In this document: in pieces, positions 28,387-37,024 of the stretch | Layout of the letters: each line of letters opens with the position of its first letter | Position numbering within the stretch: the stretch's first letter is position 1 | Source of the DNA: Chloroflexota bacterium | GTDB lineage: Bacteria > Chloroflexota > Anaerolineae > J036 > Brachytrichaceae | DNA: 64,000 bases | Direction: 5' to 3' | Assembly (NCBI GenBank): GCA_025354985.1 | Contig: JANXLU010000085.1 | Location: forward strand, 1 to 64,000 | Notes under the pieces: model-generated | What the model was told of the DNA's origin: nothing | Database searches by the model: none | What the model saw: the letters and a program-made list of their open reading frames with translations, nothing else | Program-made: the position numbers and the translations under genes

Positions 28387-29328
28387 ATGAGCCAAGAAAA
28401 CGACCCTGTGAGTCGGCACTACCTCGCTATTTCCGACCTGACCGCCAGTGAACTAAGTGAACTGCTCGCAACGTCGCTGCAACTCAAGCGCGAAAAAATG
28501 TCCGGGGGGACAGCACAAATTCTCAGAGGCAAAACGCTTGGCATGCTGTTCACCAAGCCTTCACTGCGAACGCGGGTAAGCTTCGAGCTTGCGATGAAGC
28601 AGCTCGGTGGAGACGCGCTGTATCTCGCACCAGGCGAACACCAGATGGGCACCCGCGAGAGCGTGCCTGACGTCGCCCGTGTATTAAGTCGCTTTGTGGA
28701 TGGAATAATGGCGCGTGTTCACGCTCATTCTGATGTGGTCACCCTGGCGAAGTATTCGCGCGTGCCGGTGATAAATGGCTTGTCTGATCGCGAACATCCC
28801 TGTCAGGCGCTTGCAGATTTGCTGACGATTCTGGAGCGGGTGGGCGGAATCGCCGGAGTAAACATAACCTATGTTGGCGATGCAAACAACGTTAGTAACT
28901 CGATCATGTTGGGTGCCGCCATGCTGGGCGCACATGTGACAATTGCGTCACCAAAGGATTATCAGCTGGCGCCCGATTTTTTGGCACTGGCGGTCGCCTA
29001 CGCCCATGCCAGTGGCGGTTCTGTGACCCAAATGGAGGACCCGAGAGCATCGGTTGAGGATGCGGATGTGATTTATACCGATGCTTGGGTGAGCATGGGA
29101 CAAGAGACCGAAACGGAGCAGCGGGAAAAGGTCTTTCCACCATATCAAGTGAATGCCGCGCTGGTCGCGTTGGCGAAACCGGATGCGCTTGTCATGCATT
29201 GCCTACCGGCACATCGTGGGCACGAAATTACGGACGAGATCGCCGACGGGTCGCAATCCGGGTTGTGGGATCAGGCTGAAAACCGGCTGCACGCCCAAAA
29301 AGCCTTGCTGATTAGAACACTGAAATGA
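28387..29328 (+). CDS. argF: Ornithine carbamoyltransferase
   Basis: Joins carbamoyl phosphate and ornithine to make citrulline in arginine synthesis. The protein is 313 residues from the ATG at 28387. The carbamoyl-phosphate loop is FTKPSLRTRVSFE (SLRTR in place of the more usual STRTR), HPCQALADLLT follows near residue 140, and the ornithine-specific HCLPAHRGHEIT is near 270. An in-frame GTG at 28369 could extend it by 6 residues, but a TAGAAT box sits immediately before that codon, so the ATG is preferred. The stop overlaps cdaA by ATGA. Confidence 0.95.
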   Translation: MSQENDPVSRHYLAISDLTASELSELLATSLQLKREKMSGGTAQILRGKTLGMLFTKPSLRTRVSFELAMKQLGGDALYLAPGEHQMGTRESVPDVARVLSRFVDGIMARVHAHSDVVTLAKYSRVPVINGLSDREHPCQALADLLTILERVGGIAGVNITYVGDANNVSNSIMLGAAMLGAHVTIASPKDYQLAPDFLALAVAYAHASGGSVTQMEDPRASVEDADVIYTDAWVSMGQETETEQREKVFPPYQVNAALVALAKPDALVMHCLPAHRGHEITDEIADGSQSGLWDQAENRLHAQKALLIRTLK

Positions 29329-30170
29329 CCGACTTAGTTTGGGTGCTTGAGCGGCTCAATTGGCTGGCCGCGTTGGATATCGCACTTGTGGCGCTCGTCA
29401 TATTTGCCGTATTGCAGCTGGTCCGAGCCACGCAGGCGATTCCACTCCTGAGAGGGGTGTTGCTTATTGTTACGTTGAGCGCGCTCATGAGCGGTTTATC
29501 GCAGTTGCCTACATTTGGTTCCATTGCACGGACGATTGTTCCTGCGCTGCTCGTTTCCATCCCAATTATTTTTCAACCTGAGTTGCGTAGAGTTTTGGAA
29601 CGACTCGGGCGATTTGGCGAAGTAATAACCGTTACACGCCGCAGCCACATCGAGACGGAAGTTCGAACAATATGTGATGCAGCGCAGCGGCTGGCCGCAA
29701 TGGGACACGGCGCGCTCATCGTGATGGAACGCGAGACGGGGTTGCAACACTTGATCGAAACAGGCACGAAAATTGAAGCGGTGTTGAGCGTTCCGCTATT
29801 GCTCACCATCTTCTATCCGAAAACCTCGCTGCACGATGGAGGCGTCATCGTTCATAATAGTCGGCTGCTGGCTGCAGGCTGCGTGTTACCTTTGTCGAAC
29901 ATCGCGATGGACTATAACCTGGGGCTGAGACATCGTGCGGGGATCGGTGTTTCCGAAAGTACCGACGCCATATCGATCATCGTCAGTGAAGAAACCGGCA
30001 CAATTTCAGTGGCGAGTGAAGGCAAACTAACTCGAAACGTTGATGTCGATGCGCTTGAACAAACCATTTTGGACATGTTTCGCCCCCAGCTTCAAAGAGC
30101 TCAAGATCTCTTACCTGGGTGGCTGAGGCCCAAGCCGTCAAATCCACAACCGAACCCTCGGGTAACGTAG
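29325..30170 (+). CDS. cdaA: Diadenylate cyclase CdaA
   Basis: Makes the second messenger c-di-AMP from two ATP. The 281-residue protein has three N-terminal membrane segments (about 15-35, 38-60, 68-85) and a DAC domain from about 100. The two ATP-site motifs are present but altered. DGG replaces the usual DGA (Asp171, Gly172, Gly173), and RHRAG follows (Arg202-His203-Arg204) where RHRAA is usual. The essential Asp and RHR residues remain. The last 40 residues are polar and Pro-rich. It overlaps argF by ATGA. No cdaR/YbbR gene follows, unlike the cdaA-cdaR-glmM arrangement of Firmicutes. Confidence 0.9.
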   Translation: MTDLVWVLERLNWLAALDIALVALVIFAVLQLVRATQAIPLLRGVLLIVTLSALMSGLSQLPTFGSIARTIVPALLVSIPIIFQPELRRVLERLGRFGEVITVTRRSHIETEVRTICDAAQRLAAMGHGALIVMERETGLQHLIETGTKIEAVLSVPLLLTIFYPKTSLHDGGVIVHNSRLLAAGCVLPLSNIAMDYNLGLRHRAGIGVSESTDAISIIVSEETGTISVASEGKLTRNVDVDALEQTILDMFRPQLQRAQDLLPGWLRPKPSNPQPNPRVT

Positions 30171-30183
30171 CTGATGGAGCCGC

Positions 30184-30224
30184 GCTGCAACAGGGCAAGC
30201 TAATTGCACTTGCCCCGTTGTAGC
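30184..30224. terminator. Strong hairpin between convergent cdaA and PHP-protein genes
   Basis: GCTGCAACAGGGCAAG pairs with CTTGCCCCGTTGTAGC to form a 16-bp stem with one A-C mismatch (a G-U pair in the minus-strand RNA), one wobble and a 9-base loop. It lies between convergent stops and could terminate or protect both transcripts. There is no U-run, so intrinsic termination is uncertain. Confidence 0.5.
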
Positions 30225-30245
30225 ACTTTGGGATAGCGTGACTGC

Positions 30246-32615
30246 TTAGCCGGCAGCACCAGGCGCAATCTCATCCATTAGTGCCTTCCAGTCTTGATCA
30301 ATCCCGTCGGTCGTAACGCCGTAGACGATTCGAGGCCCGGTTGGGGATTGAAAAGCCACGTCGAAGCGTTGTTTGCCCGCTCGTATGGAACTGCTTAGGA
30401 TTGCGCGCTGCCCGTTCTTCCAGTTTATTTTGTCCACAGCGTACGATTTTCTATTGTGCATGGTGATGGCATAGTGCCATAGATCGCGGGCGCTTTTGAA
30501 GGTTACGTTTCGCGTAATGCCACCGTTTCTTGTATCTCTCAAGGCGAAGTACACGGTTCCTCCGCGTTCTTCCATACCTACCACTTCCACGCCGCTTTTT
30601 GGCAGGGCGTCATGCGGTCCTGGATCGAAGATTAGGGTTTCTGCGGGTTTGGGTGCTGGTTCAGAGACACGAGGCATATTCATCCGCGTGACTTGAGGTA
30701 AATCGCTGCCTTGGGAGCCGATTGACTCCCGAGTCAGTTGATCAGGCAATTGTGCTGTCGCCGGGGCAGAGCCACTTTGCTCACCTCGGTGGGGGGGTAA
30801 CGGTCTGCGAACTTGAGCCGAGCTCGGCCGATCATTGGTGTCGGCCTTGGAAGTTTCAGCTCGTTGCACTAGTGGCGCTTCCTGCGACCGGCTGTCCTGT
30901 GGAATGGGCTGCATCGCCTGCACCTGACTATTGATCACATCCGGGTTCGACTTGGCGGACCCAATGGACAACGTGCGTGCTCTGGTTGGAGCAGGTTGAG
31001 ATCGATTACTGTCCGTTCGTGTGCCAGCTGCCTGGCTTTCACGCCTAGGTCCATAGTTGCGACCGTCCCTTTGGTCGCGGGAGGATGGTCGCGTTTCGCG
31101 CGGCTCTGAGACCCGTGCCACTGTCACCGCAGAGAGTTGCCGCACTTCAACCGGGGTCGTCTTGCGGGCGAGTGCGACGATCTCATCTCGTGTAGCGATG
31201 CGTGTCTGTATCCCGTCCCGTATCAGAAATTCAGTGCCCTGCAAAGTATGTGGCGCCTTGTTGCTGTTGGGGATAACTATTCGGATCAGATCCACCCCGT
31301 TTTCGGGAACAACCGTCAGCTCGGCGTGAAGAAGAGGCGTGATAGCGGACGCTATGGCATCACTTATTGCCGCAGCGACCTGATGGGCTTTTTTGACACC
31401 AACAGTCTTTTTCTTCGAATTTGCGTCGCATCCGAACCAGATTGTTCCGCCCGATGCATTTGCAAACGCCGTGGCATCCCGAAGAATTGGTGCAAACTGT
31501 CCCTCGGGTTTCTTCGCAAGCACCGCATGAAATGCCTGGGTGGCAGATTCACCTGCCTCACGACGAGGTTGAGCGATCTCCGGCATAACGTCCAGAATAT
31601 CAAATACGGGCCTTACCCGATGGAAGTCTGGTGACACAAAAAGAGCCCTGAGTTCCGCAAAAGTTGGTGCCGCAAGTTGAACCTCTGTTGTTCGTTCGCC
31701 GATCCCCAATCTCTTCGGGTTACTTTTGAGTGCGGAGTCGCGATGGGAATCGCTGCCTTGTATGGCATGCATTTTACGGGGGTATTCCTGGCGAACACCC
31801 GTCACCAGCCATGAGGATGATCTCCGTCCGCGCTCGAGGTCGGTCCATTCGATCGCAATCAAGTTCGGATCCTGGGTAAAGGCAATTCGGGTTTGCCCGC
31901 CAAAATCCATTTCGCGCATGCTAACGCCATGTGTGCTGTTCGCATGCGCTGCAATTGCCATTCCGCCCGCCTCGGCAATCGCCTTGTAAGCAGTTAATAC
32001 ATCTGCCGTCGCGCCGGCCTCCGTGAGTCCGTGATCCAAAACGTTGCCAGGGACGTTCAATTTAACGAGAACCGATTCAACGTCCCGTAGAGCCTTTTCA
32101 GGCGGGAATATTCCGAGAATATGAAAACCAAAAGTTGCCGTGAATTCAAAACCCGGCATCACGGTAATTTTCTTCAGTAGCCGCCTAAATTCGTTGAGCC
32201 TGCCTAGTTCGTCGGGTTTGATGCGCTCTAGTCGTTCAAGAAGGGTGAGGTCATCAATTTCCCGTTGCATCTTGCGGAACCCATTAACCGTATTGTGATC
32301 GGTAAACGCGATGATGCTCAATCCGCGTCGTTCAGCCATCTGCAATATGCCGAGATAACCCAGTTCCGGCGTCTCATAATCGTGAGAAGCAGGCGTATGC
32401 ATGTGCAAGTCCATGCGGTACCACGTGCCGACGCCAAGTCCAGCGGGTTGGGGTGTGTTCGTTACCGGTGCAACAGACAATGCCGCCGCTACCTTTGGTG
32501 GTGCCGGTGCTCGACGGATCTTGGTTTGTGTGACCTTTGGAGCTATCTTCGGTGTGGAAGCGGGGATTTTCTTTGCCAGCTTCGCAGTTGTTCTATTCTG
32601 TTTTTTTTCAGCCAT
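30246..32615 (-). CDS. PHP phosphoesterase fused to an AlbA_2 (Schlafen-like) domain
   Basis: 789-residue multidomain protein of unknown role. A basic, Ala/Pro-rich N-terminus (1-60) leads to a PHP domain (about 66-345) with YRMDLHMHTPASHD, FTDHNT, the FGFHILGIF His, AAHANSTHG and GSDSHRDS, so the metal ligands look complete. Residues 357-485 match the AlbA_2/Schlafen AAA_4 pattern (DATAFANASGGTIWFG, VIPNSNKAPHTL, FLIRDGIQTRIAT). A disordered Arg/Gln/Pro-rich stretch of about 160 residues follows, then a distinct C-terminal domain of about 130 residues that I do not recognise. PHP domains are phosphoesterases or nucleases, and AlbA_2 domains bind nucleic acid. A nucleic-acid-processing enzyme is the simplest guess. 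I use the ATG at 32615. Confidence 0.75.
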   Translation of the reverse strand: MAEKKQNRTTAKLAKKIPASTPKIAPKVTQTKIRRAPAPPKVAAALSVAPVTNTPQPAGLGVGTWYRMDLHMHTPASHDYETPELGYLGILQMAERRGLSIIAFTDHNTVNGFRKMQREIDDLTLLERLERIKPDELGRLNEFRRLLKKITVMPGFEFTATFGFHILGIFPPEKALRDVESVLVKLNVPGNVLDHGLTEAGATADVLTAYKAIAEAGGMAIAAHANSTHGVSMREMDFGGQTRIAFTQDPNLIAIEWTDLERGRRSSSWLVTGVRQEYPRKMHAIQGSDSHRDSALKSNPKRLGIGERTTEVQLAAPTFAELRALFVSPDFHRVRPVFDILDVMPEIAQPRREAGESATQAFHAVLAKKPEGQFAPILRDATAFANASGGTIWFGCDANSKKKTVGVKKAHQVAAAISDAIASAITPLLHAELTVVPENGVDLIRIVIPNSNKAPHTLQGTEFLIRDGIQTRIATRDEIVALARKTTPVEVRQLSAVTVARVSEPRETRPSSRDQRDGRNYGPRRESQAAGTRTDSNRSQPAPTRARTLSIGSAKSNPDVINSQVQAMQPIPQDSRSQEAPLVQRAETSKADTNDRPSSAQVRRPLPPHRGEQSGSAPATAQLPDQLTRESIGSQGSDLPQVTRMNMPRVSEPAPKPAETLIFDPGPHDALPKSGVEVVGMEERGGTVYFALRDTRNGGITRNVTFKSARDLWHYAITMHNRKSYAVDKINWKNGQRAILSSSIRAGKQRFDVAFQSPTGPRIVYGVTTDGIDQDWKALMDEIAPGAAG

Positions 32616-32881
32616 TCGTACGCGTAACCTGTGGCTGCTCCGCCGCCTGTGATGCAAAATCGAACTTCAGAGGTTTGTTTGCCCGCACTTGAGCTGGATG
32701 TTACGACATCGCCCAAACTTGCCTTTCAAAGTCAAAGTATTCGTGCTGCGTCCAAGCGACACAACGAGCCTATATAAAATAATTTTTCAATGGTTGTAGG
32801 CATATTTACCTGCAACTTGCACCATTATAGCGCCTTGAATAATGCGTCTGGCCGCTTCAGCTCTTATTCATTAGCCTCGCA

Positions 32882-32887
32882 TACAAT
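32882..32887 (+). promoter_or_regulatory. -10-like element for nth
   Basis: TACAAT, 13 bases before the nth ATG at 32901, with no Shine-Dalgarno sequence. The 285-base gap from 32616 to 32900 between the divergent PHP-protein gene and nth holds nothing else I can name apart from AT-rich sequence near 32770-32790. Confidence 0.35.
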
Positions 32888-32900
32888 TTGGGTCACCAAA

Positions 32901-33560
32901 ATGGAAGAATTGCAGCGCCACGCGAGCGCAGTTTATGTTGCGTTACGTGAGGCCTTTGGCACACCGCACTGGACCAGACTTGATGGCGTTAGTGAACTGG
33001 TATCCACTATTCTGTCTCAGAATACGAACGATCGAAACCGGGATCTGGCGTATGCAAGGCTTCGAGCTCGCTTCAACACGTGGGATCTAGTGCGTGACGC
33101 CGAACAAAGTACGGTTGTCGATGCCATTCGACCCGCAGGACTGGCAAATCAAAAGGGTCCTCGGATACAAAATGCACTGCGCAAGATTACGAAGGAACGC
33201 GGCGCCCTGAACATCGACTTTTTGTCTTCACTATCCATGCCGGAGGCCAAAGGATGGCTGCTGGGCATCGATGGCGTGGGCCCAAAAACAGCAGCGATCG
33301 TTCTGTTATTTACATATGGCATGCCTGCATTCCCGGTGGACACGCATGTGCATCGCGTGACCGGCAGGATCGGGTTGCGAGACGCAAAGCTGAGCGCGGA
33401 TGCGACACACGATCTCATGGAGCAACTGTCCCCGCTTGATGCATCGGGTCCGTTTCATCTAAACTTGATTCGACTCGGTCGCGAAATTTGTCATGCGCGC
33501 ACACCAGAATGCGGGATCTGCCCTGTGAAGCACCTGTGCGCCTACAACAAAGCCCGGTGA
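32901..33560 (+). CDS. nth: Endonuclease III-like DNA glycosylase/AP lyase
   Basis: HhH-GPD base-excision-repair enzyme of 219 residues that removes oxidised pyrimidines. The hairpin LGIDGVGPKTAAIV carries the catalytic Lys position, FPVDTHVHRV carries the catalytic Asp, and the C-terminal CHARTPECGICPVKHLC gives the C-x6-C-x2-C-x5-C iron-sulfur ligands. The motif SQNTNDRN near residue 40 is typical. I use the ATG at 32901. An upstream in-frame extension covers the promoter region and lacks family similarity. The stop overlaps the GTG start of the next gene. Confidence 0.92.
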   Translation: MEELQRHASAVYVALREAFGTPHWTRLDGVSELVSTILSQNTNDRNRDLAYARLRARFNTWDLVRDAEQSTVVDAIRPAGLANQKGPRIQNALRKITKERGALNIDFLSSLSMPEAKGWLLGIDGVGPKTAAIVLLFTYGMPAFPVDTHVHRVTGRIGLRDAKLSADATHDLMEQLSPLDASGPFHLNLIRLGREICHARTPECGICPVKHLCAYNKAR

Positions 33561-34747
33561 GAATCACATTTGTAGCGCCGTTTGCCGTCTCACCCAAAGC
33601 AACTATTAGTGCCCGCATGCTTCCAATTGCTGCCGAACTTGTCGCGATAGGTCACGACGTTACGATTTTGGTGCCACCATACGATAACCCAAAGGACTCC
33701 GGGCGCACGTGGCGGCAGGATGGTGTTTTGATTGAGAACATGCGACGTGGTGCAATGCCGGATTTTCTCCTCCAAGTGTCTCTGGCGCTGCGACTGGCTG
33801 GTCGCGTCCGTCAGCTAAATCCAGATGTGTTACACATATTTAAGCCCGTTGGACCGGGTGCGTTGGCGCTCGATGTGCTAACTTCACACAAATCAAGCAA
33901 ATATATGCTCGTGGTGGACACAGATGATTGGGAAGGCCGGGGTGGGTGGGCGGACGTCAACCCTTATCCTTGGTTTCAGAAGCTGTTTATGAGCTGGCAG
34001 GAGGGTCATGTGCTGTCCAAGGCAGATCATATTACGTGCGCCAGCTATGCGTTGGTTGATCGCACGCGGCTGATGACGAGTGGACGGGTGCCATGCGCGT
34101 TGATCCCAAATGGCCCGTTGGCCTCTTGGCGAGCCGAAGGCATGGCTGGCAGGGAATTGCGGACCGCAACGCGGGCACGTTTGAATTGGACGCCCCACAC
34201 TGTTTTTGTTTACGCAGGCACAGTTTCGCGGAATCATGACCTCGATATTGCGCTTGAAGGATTTGCCGCTGTCATCAAAGGCGCGCAGACCAGCGCCAAA
34301 TTGGTCATGATCGTGACCGGTGACGGAGTAGTCGATTTACGGCGTCGCGTGGCCGCGCTTGGTTTGTCCGAATACGTTGAATGGTCCAGCTTTATGGAGC
34401 ATCGATTGCTGGTCGAGATGCTATGCGCTGCGGATGTCGGTATTTTCCCCTATCGCGACACAAATATCAACAGGGCCAAGTGCAGCGGGAAGGTTATGGA
34501 CTACATGAATGCCGGTCTGCCAGTCCTAGCGACTGACGTCGGCATGATGGGGCAATATGTTGCAAATGGCCTCACCGGGCTCTTGGCACCATTAGACGAC
34601 AACGGCGCATTCGCCGAGAATATGCTGTCCATGGTCGATCAACCAGGAGTAAGGCGTCACATGGGACTGGCTGGGCTGGAGCGCATTTGGACTGAATTTG
34701 CCTGGAGCAAGAACATTGGCCAATTGGAATCCATATATATGGCATAG
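33557..34747 (+). CDS. GT4-family glycosyltransferase
   Basis: GT-B fold glycosyltransferase of about 396 residues. The N-terminal strand VRITFVAPF and PKATISARMLPIAAELVAIGHDVTIL are typical of the acceptor domain. The donor domain has FVYAGTVSRNHDLDIALEGF and the late ADVGIFPYRDTNINRAKCSGKVMDYMNAGLPVLATDVGMMG, which corresponds to the EX7E nucleotide-sugar region although the first Glu is not obvious. The GTG start at 33557 forms a GTGA overlap with nth. An ATG further upstream lies inside nth. The product is unknown. Polysaccharide or glycolipid synthesis is likely. Confidence 0.8.
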   Translation: MRITFVAPFAVSPKATISARMLPIAAELVAIGHDVTILVPPYDNPKDSGRTWRQDGVLIENMRRGAMPDFLLQVSLALRLAGRVRQLNPDVLHIFKPVGPGALALDVLTSHKSSKYMLVVDTDDWEGRGGWADVNPYPWFQKLFMSWQEGHVLSKADHITCASYALVDRTRLMTSGRVPCALIPNGPLASWRAEGMAGRELRTATRARLNWTPHTVFVYAGTVSRNHDLDIALEGFAAVIKGAQTSAKLVMIVTGDGVVDLRRRVAALGLSEYVEWSSFMEHRLLVEMLCAADVGIFPYRDTNINRAKCSGKVMDYMNAGLPVLATDVGMMGQYVANGLTGLLAPLDDNGAFAENMLSMVDQPGVRRHMGLAGLERIWTEFAWSKNIGQLESIYMA

Positions 34748-34775
34748 TCCTCAGGTAACTGTCACGTCGGTCACG

Positions 34776-34781
34776 TACAAT
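34776..34781 (+). promoter_or_regulatory. -10-like element for der
   Basis: TACAAT, 10 bases before the der ATG. There is no Shine-Dalgarno sequence between. Confidence 0.35.
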
Positions 34782-34791
34782 CTTTTCCCTT

Positions 34792-36336
34792 ATGGCAACG
34801 CCCTTTGTAGCATTGGTAGGCCGACCGAACGTTGGCAAAAGCACGCTATTCAATCGAATTGTGGGCGAGAAGATTTCCGTGGTAGACAACCAGCCGGGCA
34901 CAACACGTGACAGGGTCTATGAGCAAACGGATTGGAATGGAGCGACGTTTACTCTGGTAGACACCGGCGGAATTGAGCCACTTGAATCCCTTCGTGACAA
35001 GGATATTAAGCCGCTTGCGGAAGGCAGCAAAGATTTTGTGCTCGAGATTCGCCAACAAGCCGAGGCAGCCATCGAGGACGCGGATGTCGTAGTCTTTACG
35101 GTTGACGCACAAACTGGTTTAACGGCCACGGACGAGGCGGTTGCCGGTATTATTCGCAAGCTGGTCGGACAGCGCCAGAAGGCCGGAAAGCACGTGCCGC
35201 CAATCATCGTCGCCGCGAGTAAGGCGGAGGCGCGAAGCCCGCGCGAGAACGCAGTGGAGTTTTATAAGCTGGGGTTTGGCGATGTCTATGCCGTTAGTGG
35301 CATGCAAGGTGACGGACTTGGAGACCTGCTGGATGAAATCGTAAATTTGCTGCCGGTCAAGCAGGCGGAGGATGAGCTTGATGACACAGTTAAAGTTGCC
35401 ATAGTTGGTCGGCCAAACGTTGGCAAAAGTAGTCTTTTTAACAAGTTGATCGGCGAACCACGCGTTATCGTAAGCGCGGTCGCCGGAACCACGCGCGACT
35501 CGATTGATACTGTAATCGAGTTTTCCGAAGTGTTGCCGGATGAAATGGCACCGATTGTCGATCCCGCAGGTCGGATCGTAATCGGCGATAAAAACGATCA
35601 GATTCAACTCTCGCCGACTGAGCGTGTGGTCTCAACCAAAATTACACTGATCGATACAGCGGGGATTCGCAAGCGTGGAACGATCGAGCCAGGTGTCGAA
35701 AAATTCAGCGTGTTGCGCGCCTTCAAAGCCATCGACCGGGCAGATGTTGTATTTCTACTTATCGATGCGGCTGATGGCGTTACCTCGCAGGACGAGCATA
35801 TTGCCGGATTTATTCTCGAAGCCCACAAAGGCGTTGTGGTCGTCGTTAACAAATGGGATCTGGTTGAAAGCGAAGAGAAGGTGGACCGGGTGGCCAAGGA
35901 CATACCCGGGTTTGGATCGTTGACTGAAAAGATGCAGGAAACGGTGCTTCAGACACGTGACCGTTTCAACTTTATGAGCTATGTGCCCGTGCTTTTTGCG
36001 TCGGCGCAAACCGGGTTTCGGGTTGATCAAGTCATTCCAACGGCTTTGCGTGTGAACGAGGCCAGAGAAATGCGGATATCCACGAGTGATATTAACCGCA
36101 TCCTGCGCGACGCAAACGATAAACATGCGCCGCCGGTCCAAAATGGTCGTCGTTTGAAGATATTCTTTGGTACTCAAGTGGGTATCAACCCGCCTACGTT
36201 TGTCATCCATTGCAATGACAGCAAGCTGGCCCACTTTACATACCGCCGGTTTATTGAAAATAGGTTGCGTGATGAATTTGGATTTGTTGGCGCTCCCCTG
36301 CGAGTTATTTTCCGTGGTCGGGTCGAGCGAGACTAA
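34792..36336 (+). CDS. der: Ribosome-assembly GTPase Der (EngA)
   Basis: Two tandem GTPase domains and a KH-like C-terminal domain, acting in 50S subunit maturation. G1 motifs are GRPNVGKST (10-18) and GRPNVGKSS (206-214), and G3 motifs are DTGG and DTAG. The second domain has a normal G4 (NKWD, 353-356). In the first domain the G4 position reads SKAE (143-146), lacking the Asn and Asp that read guanine. The second domain has an insertion of about 35 residues before DTAG (about 245-281), and the first domain has extra sequence before G4. This makes the protein 514 residues, longer than the usual 440-490. It converges on cmk with a single base between the stops. Confidence 0.96.
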   Translation: MATPFVALVGRPNVGKSTLFNRIVGEKISVVDNQPGTTRDRVYEQTDWNGATFTLVDTGGIEPLESLRDKDIKPLAEGSKDFVLEIRQQAEAAIEDADVVVFTVDAQTGLTATDEAVAGIIRKLVGQRQKAGKHVPPIIVAASKAEARSPRENAVEFYKLGFGDVYAVSGMQGDGLGDLLDEIVNLLPVKQAEDELDDTVKVAIVGRPNVGKSSLFNKLIGEPRVIVSAVAGTTRDSIDTVIEFSEVLPDEMAPIVDPAGRIVIGDKNDQIQLSPTERVVSTKITLIDTAGIRKRGTIEPGVEKFSVLRAFKAIDRADVVFLLIDAADGVTSQDEHIAGFILEAHKGVVVVVNKWDLVESEEKVDRVAKDIPGFGSLTEKMQETVLQTRDRFNFMSYVPVLFASAQTGFRVDQVIPTALRVNEAREMRISTSDINRILRDANDKHAPPVQNGRRLKIFFGTQVGINPPTFVIHCNDSKLAHFTYRRFIENRLRDEFGFVGAPLRVIFRGRVERD

Positions 36337-36337
36337 A

Positions 36338-37024
36338 TCAGGCTCCAGTTACAGGGGCGACGCGTGCCACGCATGCCAGCATCTGCGCGAGCGTTTGGTC
36401 GCGGGTTAAGCCGGTTGAATCAATTTGGATGGCGTCGACAGCGGGTTTTAGCGGACTTTCAGCCCGCGTCGTATCAAGGCGATCACGTTCACGCATGCTG
36501 GCAAGCACATCGCCAAAGATTGAATGTTGACCTCGTGACACCAATTCCGTATGCCGGCGATGGGCGCGTTCTTCAACCGTCGCGGTAAGAAATATCTTTA
36601 CATCGGCGGTTGGCAGAACGACCGTGCCGATGTCCCGGCCAGCCATGATGATGTTGCCCTGCGCGGCTATGCGCCGTTGCTGGCTAACCATTTCGGCTCG
36701 GACGCCGGCATATTTACTGGGAATTGACACGCTTGCATCGACGTCCGGGCGCCTTATTTCCCAGGTCACGTCATCGCGGTCGAGCAGCACAGTCTCCATA
36801 CGACCGTCGTCAGACGTAGCCGGGATGACTTCGATGTGAGAGCGTCGGGCAAGGGCTGTAACCGCCGATTCCTCATCAAGGGGCACACCATGTTTGAAGC
36901 ATGCAAGTGTGACTGCGCGATACATCACGCCCGTATCAAAAAACAAATAGCCGAGGCGCCGGGCAAGCGCAGCCGCCAGCGTACTCTTGCCACTCGCCGC
37001 AGGACCATCGAGTGCAATTTTCAT
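36338..37024 (-). CDS. cmk: Cytidylate kinase
   Basis: Phosphorylates CMP and dCMP. At 228 residues it matches the long bacterial form. The P-loop is DGPAASGKSTLA near the N-terminus, GVMYRAVTLA follows, GRDIGTVVLPTADVKIFLTA is the central NMP-site motif, and the lid region has DRLDTTRAESPL. Its ATG overlaps the pseudouridine synthase stop (ATGA). Cmk and an RluB-type synthase side by side, with scpB before them, is a common bacterial cluster. Confidence 0.95.
   Translation of the reverse strand: MKIALDGPAASGKSTLAAALARRLGYLFFDTGVMYRAVTLACFKHGVPLDEESAVTALARRSHIEVIPATSDDGRMETVLLDRDDVTWEIRRPDVDASVSIPSKYAGVRAEMVSQQRRIAAQGNIIMAGRDIGTVVLPTADVKIFLTATVEERAHRRHTELVSRGQHSIFGDVLASMRERDRLDTTRAESPLKPAVDAIQIDSTGLTRDQTLAQMLACVARVAPVTGA

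Noticed and set aside
32616-32900. Small gene in the 285-base divergent gap
   Set aside because: The plus-strand frame from 32790 is continuous with nth but has no family similarity and overlaps the likely promoter. No other frame looks coding.
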